Assembly: GCA_050251815.1 (NCBI GenBank)
Contig: JBFWMB010000004.1
Coordinates: 35,685 to 99,684, forward strand
Length of the DNA stretch: 64,000 bases
Source: GWE2-40-63 sp050251815
GTDB lineage: Bacteria; Bacteroidota; Bacteroidia; Bacteroidales; SZUA-534
Direction: 5' to 3'
The translations under genes were made by a program, and so were the position numbers. Each line of letters starts with the position of its first letter. Positions within the stretch are counted from its first letter, which is position 1. A model generated the notes under the pieces. It ran no database searches and was not told where the DNA came from. It saw only the letters and a list, made by a program, of their open reading frames with translations. Positions 35,577-42,582 of the stretch are shown one piece after another.

Positions 35577-36377
35577 TTATCTTGCTTCTCCAAGCTTAAC
35601 AATTTCTGTCTTAATCTCATCCAACGAACTCATTAGGTGTTGAAATTCAGACATATTTGAAGGCAGTTCAAAATTCAAAAACAAGGTAAATTTCCAAAGC
35701 TCTTTCACCTCATTAACCGGAATGCTAAAAGGTTCGTAGCGGGTGTTTAACGATTTTAAAATAAGGGTGCCGTTTTGCGGTATGGTATTTTCCACAAGCT
35801 TAAAAACAATGCCGTCATCCTGGGTAAGTACAATATATGCTTTACCGGTTTTTATATTATAATAATCCTGAACAAATTCGCCAACCACAATTGCACCTTC
35901 CGGAACAGGCAACATGGAATCGCCAACCAGGGTAAAAGCCCGGTATTTTTTATTTTTCGATAAAAAGGGAAGCTGAAAAACCGGCAATTTCGAAATATAT
36001 TCAGTATCGGCATAGCCACTAGTGTATCCGGCTTTTGCTTTTGCCGACACCAACTCAATGTTTTCCTCATTATCATTATTTACTGAGGTGGCAAGTACAC
36101 GCAGGTTAGATCCCCTGATAAACACATCGGTTCCTGCTTCCAAATTTCTTAACTGCGATTCAGATAATTGCTCCAGATTCACATTAATTAAGGTATCAAT
36201 GGCAAATTTAAAATAGTTCGAAAATACCTGCAATTGCTCAATGGTAGGCCTGCTAATTCTGTTTTCAATAGCGTTTACAGTAGTTCGTTTAAGCTTTAAA
36301 GCAAAAGCTACATCATCCTGGGTTCGCTTTCTTCTCTTTCTCAACAACTTGATATTTGAGCCAAAATAATTATCCAT
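35577..36377 (-). CDS. LexA-like self-cleaving repressor (HTH-XRE + S24 peptidase)
   Basis: This 266-residue protein has an N-terminal helix-turn-helix (~6-60, 'TQDDVAFALKLKRTTVNAIENR') and a C-terminal S24 domain. The cleavage-site pair is Ala116-Gly117 ('AKAGYTSGY'), the nucleophile Ser154 ('GDSMLP') and the base Lys193 ('GIVFKLV'). Spacings of 38 and 39 residues match LexA-type proteins. DNA damage with RecA would trigger self-cleavage and derepression. It is divergent from the dinB-dnaE-SRAP operon across a 90-bp region with paired operators. A real Shine-Dalgarno sequence precedes the ATG, unusual here. Confidence 0.88.
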   Translation of the reverse strand: MDNYFGSNIKLLRKRRKRTQDDVAFALKLKRTTVNAIENRISRPTIEQLQVFSNYFKFAIDTLINVNLEQLSESQLRNLEAGTDVFIRGSNLRVLATSVNNDNEENIELVSAKAKAGYTSGYADTEYISKLPVFQLPFLSKNKKYRAFTLVGDSMLPVPEGAIVVGEFVQDYYNIKTGKAYIVLTQDDGIVFKLVENTIPQNGTLILKSLNTRYEPFSIPVNEVKELWKFTLFLNFELPSNMSEFQHLMSSLDEIKTEIVKLGEAR

Positions 36378-36381
36378 TTTT

Positions 36382-36388
36382 CACCTCC
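36382..36388 (-). promoter_or_regulatory. Canonical Shine-Dalgarno of the repressor gene
   Basis: On the minus strand GGAGGTG lies 4 bp before the ATG (GGAGG 6 bp away). Most genes in the window have no such site. Confidence 0.7.
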
Positions 36389-36397
36389 GCTTTGATG

Positions 36398-36405
36398 CAA
36401 ATATA
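36398..36405 (-). promoter_or_regulatory. -7 promoter element of the S24 repressor gene
   Basis: On the minus strand TATATTTG, an exact TAnnTTTG, 20 bp before the ATG. The operator at 36410-36425 lies between it and the expected -33 box, as needed for autorepression. Confidence 0.55.
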
Positions 36406-36409
36406 CAAA

Positions 36410-36425
36410 ATAATGATTATATTAT
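36410..36425. promoter_or_regulatory. SOS-type operator half 1
   Basis: ATAATGATTATATTAT is an imperfect palindrome with ATAAT/ATTAT arms. It shares ATAATGAT...ATATTAT with the second site 23 bp away. Confidence 0.5.
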
Positions 36426-36432
36426 TATCGGA

Positions 36433-36451
36433 ATAATGATAATTATATTAT
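36433..36451. promoter_or_regulatory. SOS-type operator half 2
   Basis: ATAATGATAATTATATTAT is a longer version of the same palindrome, ending 16 bp before the dinB start codon. Two sites about two helical turns apart suggest cooperative repressor binding that controls both directions. Confidence 0.5.
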
Positions 36452-36467
36452 CAATTTAATTGGACAG

Positions 36468-37607
36468 ATGGAGCGGCATATTGTGCATTTCGATTTAGAT
36501 ACGTTTTTTGTGTCGGTAGAACGATTACTGAATTCAAAACTTATTGGCAAACCGGTAATTATTGGAGGAACCTCAGACAGAGGTGTTGTGGCTAGTTGTA
36601 GCTACGAAACAAGATTGTATGGTGTGTCGTCGGCTATGCCAATGAGAATGGCCAAACAACTTTGCCCCGATGCTATTGTAATTCGCGGAGATATGGATGC
36701 TTACAGCAAATATTCCGACCTGGTAACCGAAATAATTGCCGAGCGGGCTCCAGTTTATGAAAAAGCATCGATAGATGAGCATTACCTTGACATTACCGGT
36801 ATGGACAAGTTTTTTGGTTGCTACAAATGGACCAAGGAATTGCGTACCCAAATTATAAAAAATACGGGGTTGCCTATCTCATTTGGTCTATCGGTAAACA
36901 AAACCATATCGAAAATAGCAACTGGCGAAGCAAAACCCAATGGTGAAATAGAAATAGGATATTCGCTGGTAAAACCTTTTTTAAACCCATTGTCGATAAA
37001 AAAAATGCCGGGAATTGGCGCTAAAACCTATCATTCGTTGCGAACCATGGGTATAAACACAATTGGTACGCTAAGCACTATCCCGCCAGATGTAATGACC
37101 CGCGTGTTAGGAAAAAACGGGCGGGAACTTTGGGAAAAAGCCAATGGTATCGATTTATCGCCGGTAAAACCATACACCAAAAGAAAATCAATCAGTACCG
37201 AACGAACTTTTGATAAAGACCAGATTGACATGACTTATTTACAACAACTTTTACTTATTATGGTCGAAAAGCTGGGTTATGAATTGCGCAGCAACAACAA
37301 TTTAACCTCTTGCGTTACGGTAAAAATCCGCTATGCAAATTTTGACACACATACGCTGCAAAAAAGAATTCCCTACACATCGTTCGACCACCATATTGCA
37401 GCGGTAGCAAAAGACCTCTTCTTAAAAGCCTTTAACCGAAGAATGCGCTTGCGCCTGATTGGTGTAAAATTAAGTCACCTGACTTATGGCACCCAACAGC
37501 TCGATTTATTCGACAGCACACCCAAGCTGGTAAACCTGTATCAGGAGTGGGACAAAATGCGGAACAAATACGGACGAAAAGCCATAATGCGCGGAATTGC
37601 CTTTTAA
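36468..37607 (+). CDS. dinB: Y-family translesion DNA polymerase (DinB/Pol IV-like)
   Basis: This 379-residue polymerase has the palm metal ligands D9 in 'HFDLDTFFVSVE' and D103-E104 in 'SIDEHYLD', the same numbering as E. coli Pol IV. It also has the 'VVASCSYETRLYGVSSAMPMRMA' fingers region, a thumb with helix-hairpin-helix ('KKMPGIGAKTYHSLRTMGI') and a little-finger domain. All catalytic residues are kept, so it should be active, unlike ImuB. It bypasses damaged bases with low fidelity. First gene of an operon with a DnaE-type polymerase and an SRAP protein, under the divergent S24 repressor. Confidence 0.92.
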   Translation: MERHIVHFDLDTFFVSVERLLNSKLIGKPVIIGGTSDRGVVASCSYETRLYGVSSAMPMRMAKQLCPDAIVIRGDMDAYSKYSDLVTEIIAERAPVYEKASIDEHYLDITGMDKFFGCYKWTKELRTQIIKNTGLPISFGLSVNKTISKIATGEAKPNGEIEIGYSLVKPFLNPLSIKKMPGIGAKTYHSLRTMGINTIGTLSTIPPDVMTRVLGKNGRELWEKANGIDLSPVKPYTKRKSISTERTFDKDQIDMTYLQQLLLIMVEKLGYELRSNNNLTSCVTVKIRYANFDTHTLQKRIPYTSFDHHIAAVAKDLFLKAFNRRMRLRLIGVKLSHLTYGTQQLDLFDSTPKLVNLYQEWDKMRNKYGRKAIMRGIAF

Positions 37608-37627
37608 TAACAAAACCTAAACTAAAA

Positions 37628-40615
37628 ATGTACATTAATTGCCATTCATATTACAGCTTGCGATACGGAACCCTATCAATAGAAGAACTGGTTGCTCAGG
37701 CCAAACAAATCGGAGTAGAATCGCTGGTGCTTACTGACATTAACAGTTCGCAGGGAATGATGGACTTTATAAAAGAATGTAACGAAAACGATATTCAACC
37801 CATTGCCGGTATCGAATTCAGAAAAAAAAACGTATTGCTCTATATTGGCATAGCCAAAAACAACAAGGGGTTTACCGAATTAAACGAATTTTTAACACAC
37901 CACAACCTGACTAAAACAGAGTTGCCAGAACACCCTCCTGAATTTAAGCAGGTGTACATTGTGTATCCTTACGGAAAAAAGAAAGCACCCCAATTAAGGA
38001 AAAATGAATTTATTGGAATAAAGCCCCAGCAGGTTCCCTTGCTTATTACCTCAGAGCTAAAAGAATTTCAGGAAAAATTATTGGTTCATTTCCCCATTAC
38101 CCTAAGAAGCCTGGAAGACTACGAAACCCATAAATGCCTACGGGCCATCGACGACAATGTACTTATTTCGCAACTGGATAAAGAATCGGTAGCCGGCCCC
38201 AATGAACGATTTTTTTTGCCGGAGTCCATCAAAAGCATTTACGGCAATTACCCGCAAATACTTTTAAACACCCAAAAGCTTTTACAAAGCTGTCGTGTAG
38301 GCATCGATTTCAAAAAACCCAAAAACAAGTTCCACTTCAATAAAAACAAAGCCGAAGATAATTTAATGCTCAAAAAGCTGGCTATTCAGGGCTTGCATAA
38401 GCGCTACGGAAAAAACAATCCGCAAGCAATGCAACGGCTTTACCACGAGCTAAGTGTTATCGATAATCTTGGGTTTTCGGCCTATTTTCTTATTGCCTGG
38501 GATATTATTCATTACACCATGCAACAAGGCATTTTTCATGTTGGCCGGGGAAGTGGTGCCAACAGTATTGTGGCTTATTGTCTGAAAATTACCGATGTTG
38601 ATCCCATTGAACTGGACCTGTATTTTGAACGCTTCATTAATCCCAAACGTACCAGTCCCCCCGATTTTGATATCGATTTCTCGTGGAAAGAACGCGATAA
38701 AGTGCACGACTATGTTTTTAAAAAATACGGAAGATACCATGTTGCTTTGTTAGGAGCTACTACAACCTTTAAAGATAAAGCCATATTTCGGGAATTGGGA
38801 AAAGTGTATGGCTTGCCCAAAGAAGAAATAGACCGGCTGGTAAAATCCCCGGAACGCATAACTACCGATTCCATTACCCAACAAATTCTTACTGTTGGCG
38901 CAAGAATTATGGATTTTCCTAACATCCGCTCCATACATGCCGGGGGAATCATCATAGCTGAAGAACCCCTGACACATTATACGGCCCTGGATCTTCCTCC
39001 CAAAGGTTACCCAACAACCCAGTGGGACATGTATGTAGCCGAAATGATCAACTTTGAAAAACTCGACATACTAAGCCAACGCGGCATTGGACACATACAG
39101 GAATGTGCTGAACTGGTACTTGAAAACCAGGGAATAAAAGTAGATATTCATCAGGTAGAGCGGTTCAAAAATGATAAAAATGTAAACCAAAAGTTGTATA
39201 ATGGCGATGCCATTGGTTGTTTCTATATTGAATCGCCCGCTATGCGAGGGCTTTTAAAGAAACTCCGCTGCAATGAATACATACGATTGGTTGCAGCAAG
39301 CTCCATTATACGTCCCGGGGTAGCCCAGTCGGGTATGATGAAAGAATACATCAAGCGTTTTCATAACCCCAAAGGATTTAAATACTTACATCCCATTTTT
39401 GAACACCAGCTAAAAGAAACCTTTGGTGTAATGGTTTATCAGGAAGATGTAATTAAAATAAGCCACCACTTTGCCGGCCTTGACTTATCGGATGCCGATA
39501 TTTTAAGGAGAGCCATGTCGGGAAAATTCCGCTCAAAAAAAGAATTTCAAAGAATTCAGCAAAGCTTTTTCAACAATTGCAAACAACGAGGCTACTCCGA
39601 TCAATTAACCCACGAAGTCTGGAGGCAGATTGCATCCTTTGCCGGTTATGCTTTTTCAAAAGCACATTCGGCATCATATGCGGTAGAAAGTTACCAGAGT
39701 TTGTTCCTTAAAACCTATTATCCGTTAGAGTTTATGGTAGCCGTTATTAACAACTTTGGAGGATTCTACGATACTTCGCTGTACATTAACGAAGCCCGTG
39801 TTTTAGGCGCTATTATCGAGCTTCCGTGCGTCAACAACAGTCGTTACAAAACGCATGTTTACGAAAAAATAATCTATCTGGGCTTTGTGCACATTAAAAG
39901 CATGGAATACGACACAATAGAACAAATTATACATGAACGTAATTCAGGAGGTGAGTTTAAAAGCCTGATTGACTTTATCGACAGGGTTACCATTGGCCTT
40001 GAACAATTAAAAACACTAATACGAATTGGAGCCTTCCGGTTTACCCATAAAACCAAAAGCAATTTGCTGTGGGATGCGCATTTGTATTTTAAAAAACCGG
40101 AAACCAATCAGGCAAAAAAAGAACTCTTTTCGATGCCGGCAAAAGAATTTGAATTGCCTCAATTAAAACAATCATTAATTGAAGATGCCTACGACGAGTT
40201 TGAACTATTAGGTTTTCCTGTGTCGGTTTCGCGTATCGATTTGCTGAAAACCACATACCGGGGCAACACCCTGGCTAAAGAGTTAACAAATAAAGTTGGA
40301 GCCCGGGTGCGTATGGTTGGTGATTTGGTAACCATAAAAAATGTTCACACCGTAAACAAACAATGGATGCACTTTGGGTGTTTTCTTGATAAAGAGGGGA
40401 AATTTTTTGACACAGTAAATTTTCCGCTGGTATCAAAACAATATCCTTTTACCGGTTACGGGGTTTACTTAATCGAAGGGAAAGTTGTGCAAGAATTTGG
40501 TTTTCCAAGTATCGAAGTTGAAAAAATGGCACGTTTGCCATATATTCCCGATCCTCGTTTTAGCGATGCAAAAAAAAATAATAAACTCATACAAAAAACC
40601 GAAAACTATAACTGA
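37628..40615 (+). CDS. DnaE-type DNA polymerase III alpha subunit, probable error-prone DnaE2-like
   Basis: The 995-residue protein starts at ATG 37628, giving the PHP domain start 'MYINCHSYYSLRYGTLSIEELV'; upstream in-frame residues belong to the tail of dinB in another frame. Order: PHP (~1-200), polymerase core with 'VGRGSGANSIVAYCL' and the catalytic 'PPDFDIDFSWKERD', fingers, HHH ('LIDFIDRV'), and an OB-like C-terminus (~890-960). It is about 150 residues shorter than replicative DnaE, and the first His of the usual PHP HxH is replaced by Asn. SOS context supports a translesion role with DinB. Confidence 0.9.
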   Translation: MYINCHSYYSLRYGTLSIEELVAQAKQIGVESLVLTDINSSQGMMDFIKECNENDIQPIAGIEFRKKNVLLYIGIAKNNKGFTELNEFLTHHNLTKTELPEHPPEFKQVYIVYPYGKKKAPQLRKNEFIGIKPQQVPLLITSELKEFQEKLLVHFPITLRSLEDYETHKCLRAIDDNVLISQLDKESVAGPNERFFLPESIKSIYGNYPQILLNTQKLLQSCRVGIDFKKPKNKFHFNKNKAEDNLMLKKLAIQGLHKRYGKNNPQAMQRLYHELSVIDNLGFSAYFLIAWDIIHYTMQQGIFHVGRGSGANSIVAYCLKITDVDPIELDLYFERFINPKRTSPPDFDIDFSWKERDKVHDYVFKKYGRYHVALLGATTTFKDKAIFRELGKVYGLPKEEIDRLVKSPERITTDSITQQILTVGARIMDFPNIRSIHAGGIIIAEEPLTHYTALDLPPKGYPTTQWDMYVAEMINFEKLDILSQRGIGHIQECAELVLENQGIKVDIHQVERFKNDKNVNQKLYNGDAIGCFYIESPAMRGLLKKLRCNEYIRLVAASSIIRPGVAQSGMMKEYIKRFHNPKGFKYLHPIFEHQLKETFGVMVYQEDVIKISHHFAGLDLSDADILRRAMSGKFRSKKEFQRIQQSFFNNCKQRGYSDQLTHEVWRQIASFAGYAFSKAHSASYAVESYQSLFLKTYYPLEFMVAVINNFGGFYDTSLYINEARVLGAIIELPCVNNSRYKTHVYEKIIYLGFVHIKSMEYDTIEQIIHERNSGGEFKSLIDFIDRVTIGLEQLKTLIRIGAFRFTHKTKSNLLWDAHLYFKKPETNQAKKELFSMPAKEFELPQLKQSLIEDAYDEFELLGFPVSVSRIDLLKTTYRGNTLAKELTNKVGARVRMVGDLVTIKNVHTVNKQWMHFGCFLDKEGKFFDTVNFPLVSKQYPFTGYGVYLIEGKVVQEFGFPSIEVEKMARLPYIPDPRFSDAKKNNKLIQKTENYN

Positions 40616-40616
40616 T

Positions 40617-41408
40617 ATGTGTTACTGGGTAGGAAGTAAAAAAGTGCGTGAAAGTATTCTTAAACACTTTCAGCAGGATCCTAACGATGAGATTTCCCAA
40701 TTGTTTTATACCAGTTTTGTTGCTCCCGACAATCCAAACAGCACCCACGAATTGCAGGAATATTTTGTAGCTGTGGGTAAGAGCAAACCAATGCTTACCG
40801 CCTTAGTAAAAGAGCACGGTGTTTTAAGCTTTAAAAACATACAATGGACCCTTCAATGGACTTATTTTGACAAAAAAAGCCAACAGATAAAAGAAGGGCG
40901 ACCCTTGTTAAACTCATCATGCGAGAAGGTATTCTGGCAACATAAAGATTTGATTTACACACAGCGCTGCATTATACCCATTGATGGATATTGGGAGTTT
41001 TTCCATTTTAACGGAACTACCTTTCCCCATTTTATATACCCTGCAAATAAAGATTTATTTTATATCGGAGGCATCTGGAATACTTATAGTGATAAACAAA
41101 CCGGTGAAATTACTGATACCTTATCGATACTTACTACTCCGCCCAACAAAATTGCCCGAAAACTCCATAACAATCCCAAAGCCCCCAATGGATCCAGAAT
41201 GTTATTAATTCTCGATTACCAACAAATCCATCACTTTCTTGACGAATCGTTAAATAGCCATGAGTTAAGAACCCATTTCTTTAAGCCCTACCCCGATGAA
41301 AAAATGTTATATCATCCCACCATACAGTTCCTGAAAAAGGAAAACCGAGAGTGGCAGGCCTCAATAAAGGTTCAGGAACCATTTAACTACACGGAACTAA
41401 TTGCTTGA
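40617..41408 (+). CDS. SRAP-domain protein (YedK/HMCES family), abasic-site DNA crosslinker
   Basis: The 263-residue protein starts at ATG 40617, 1 bp after the polymerase stop, because the catalytic residue must be Cys2 (Met-Cys start). Other expected residues are visible: N99 ('LLNSSCEKV'), E127 ('RCIIPIDGYWEFF') and H184 ('RKLHNNPKAP'). SRAP proteins form a covalent thiazolidine with abasic sites in single-stranded DNA and protect them from error-prone bypass or cleavage. Its place in the operon with two lesion-bypass polymerases is consistent with a combined damage-tolerance module. Confidence 0.92.
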   Translation: MCYWVGSKKVRESILKHFQQDPNDEISQLFYTSFVAPDNPNSTHELQEYFVAVGKSKPMLTALVKEHGVLSFKNIQWTLQWTYFDKKSQQIKEGRPLLNSSCEKVFWQHKDLIYTQRCIIPIDGYWEFFHFNGTTFPHFIYPANKDLFYIGGIWNTYSDKQTGEITDTLSILTTPPNKIARKLHNNPKAPNGSRMLLILDYQQIHHFLDESLNSHELRTHFFKPYPDEKMLYHPTIQFLKKENREWQASIKVQEPFNYTELIA

Positions 41409-41525
41409 TTTTTCTCTTTTTTTAAGGCCTCTTTCTCATAACACCCCTCAAATAAAAGACTCCTCCTATACTTTTCAATCTGAATCAATAGAATTTCAGA
41501 AGTTTTCAGATAACTTTTGGGTTCA

Positions 41526-41580
41526 GGTCACGAGGGCATCGCCGTTCGAACCCAATTCTCATCCTGCTCCCATTTAATAA
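41526..41580. repeat. Diverged copy of the tRNA-tail repeat
   Basis: These 55 bp ('GGTCACGAGGGC..CGCCGTTCGAACC' to '..TCATCCTGCTC') match the second half of the following 119-bp unit with scattered changes. It is an older, decayed fourth copy. The sequence 41409-41525 before it, after the SRAP gene, is AT-rich with nothing recognisable. Confidence 0.6.
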
Positions 41581-41699
41581 CTAAAAAAGGAGACCCTAAA
41601 CGAATCTCCTTTTCTCTGTCGGGGTAGCAGGATTGTTCCCTTCGGTCACGAGGGCTGCGCCGTTCGAACCAGGTTCTCATCCTGCTCACTCTTATCAAA
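41581..41699. repeat. Tandem repeat unit A (119 bp) derived from a tRNA 3' end plus terminator
   Basis: The unit holds a terminator hairpin, CTCTGT, the last ~15 bp of tRNA-Pro (CGGGGTAGCAGGATT) and a GTTCGAAC-containing segment ending ATCCTGCT. AGCAGGAT and ATCCTGCT form an 8-bp inverted repeat round the T-arm-like loop. It is identical by eye to unit B. Confidence 0.8.
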
Positions 41700-41818
41700 C
41701 TAAAAAAGGAGACCCTAAACGAATCTCCTTTTCTCTGTCGGGGTAGCAGGATTGTTCCCTTCGGTCACGAGGGCTGCGCCGTTCGAACCAGGTTCTCATC
41801 CTGCTCACTCTTATCAAA
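41700..41818. repeat. Tandem repeat unit B (119 bp)
   Basis: Identical by eye to unit A and directly abutting it. The first 54 bp recur a third time at 41819-41872, where they run into the intact tRNA-Pro gene. Confidence 0.8.
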
Positions 41819-41819
41819 C

Positions 41820-41851
41820 TAAAAAAGGAGACCCTAAACGAATCTCCTTTT
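41820..41851 (-). terminator. Intrinsic terminator of tRNA-Pro
   Basis: On the minus strand AAAAGGAGA/TCTCCTTTT (41851-41843 with 41831-41823), 11-nt loop, followed by a T-run. Exact copies occur in units A and B, so the tRNA is followed by three terminators. Confidence 0.8.
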
Positions 41852-41856
41852 CTCTG

Positions 41857-41931
41857 TCGGGGTAGCAGGATTCGAACCTGCGACCCCCTGCTCCCAAAGC
41901 AGGTACACTAACCGGACTGTGCTATACCCCG
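41857..41931 (-). tRNA. tRNA-Pro (anticodon UGG)
   Basis: The minus strand folds as a complete cloverleaf: 7-bp acceptor CGGGGTA/TACCCCG, D-arm GCAC..GTGT, anticodon stem CCTGC/GCAGG with loop TTTGGGA (anticodon TGG), and T-arm GCAGGTTCGAATCCTGC. Discriminator A; CCA is not encoded. It decodes CCN proline codons, mainly CCA/CCG. Its 3' end is partly duplicated in the tandem repeats downstream. Confidence 0.95.
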
Positions 41932-42045
41932 ATGCTTATTTAAAAAGCGATGCAAAATTAAAGATACTTTCGGTATTAACAAATTTATTGATTCCTTATT
42001 TGTAATTAATTTGTTTATTCTTTAACATACAATCAATTGCATACA

Positions 42046-42393
42046 TCAACTCTTGCAATCAATCTGAACATCCGGAAAATTAACCGTCGATTTTTCAACT
42101 TCAGCGGCTTTCTCTTGTCCTAACGAAGTAAATGCAAAAATGGTCTTGCGCTTATCCTTATCATCAAATTTGCGTTGAATCAAACCCTTTTTTTCAAGAC
42201 CAGAAAGTATTTTTGAAATACGCGATTTTGACTGTGAAAGGTTATCAGCTAATTCACTGGCAGAATGAGTCCCGTTTTTAATGTTGCACATGGTTAAGCA
42301 TTCGCTCACCGAAAGCCCGTGTGCCTGCTGAACTGCCAGCTCCAATTGTTGTACAATCCGGTACAACTCCTTCATCCTGCAAAAGTTTTCCAT
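42046..42393 (-). CDS. MarR-family transcription regulator
   Basis: This 115-residue winged-helix protein starts at ATG 42393 (the preceding in-frame TTG is less likely). It shows the MarR layout: an N-terminal dimer helix, 'SVSECLTMCNIKNGTHSASELADNLSQSKSRISKILSGLEKKGLIQRKFDDKDKRKTIFAFTSLGQEK' (HTH, then the wing with D-DKR), and a C-terminal helix. It is on the short side for MarR. A 13-bp palindrome sits just ahead of its start, suggesting autorepression. The divergent nucleoside hydrolase-FmdE gene may be its target. Confidence 0.85.
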   Translation of the reverse strand: MENFCRMKELYRIVQQLELAVQQAHGLSVSECLTMCNIKNGTHSASELADNLSQSKSRISKILSGLEKKGLIQRKFDDKDKRKTIFAFTSLGQEKAAEVEKSTVNFPDVQIDCKS

Positions 42394-42403
42394 CAATTAA
42401 TAG

Positions 42404-42416
42404 TTAACGCTGTTAA
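42404..42416. promoter_or_regulatory. Palindromic operator candidate upstream of the marR-family gene
   Basis: TTAACGCTGTTAA has TTAAC/GTTAA arms around GCT and begins 11 bp upstream of the ATG at 42393, between the -7 element and the start. Confidence 0.45.
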
Positions 42417-42427
42417 TTATTGAGATG

Positions 42428-42456
42428 CAAAAATAGTCATTCTTTTTTGTCGTCAA
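42428..42456 (-). promoter_or_regulatory. Promoter of the marR-family gene
   Basis: On the minus strand TTG (42456-42454), 18 bp, then TATTTTTG (42435-42428), an exact -7 match. Confidence 0.6.
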
Positions 42457-42582
42457 CCAAATATTACTTATTTCACTCACACAAAATTTGTTTTTATAAT
42501 TATTTTGCCAGCAAAACACCTTTTTATTAATTCTGCAATGCTTAACTTGGTACATTCAATGTTAAAAAATTAAACTATTGCA

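Noticed and set aside
37547..37627. Longer N-terminus of the DnaE-like polymerase
   Set aside because: The extra 27 codons overlap the end of dinB in another frame and the PHP domain begins exactly at the ATG at 37628.
41581..41818. Tandem repeats as a possible CRISPR array
   Set aside because: The 119-bp units are identical end to end with no variable spacers, and no cas genes are in the window; they derive from the tRNA 3' end.
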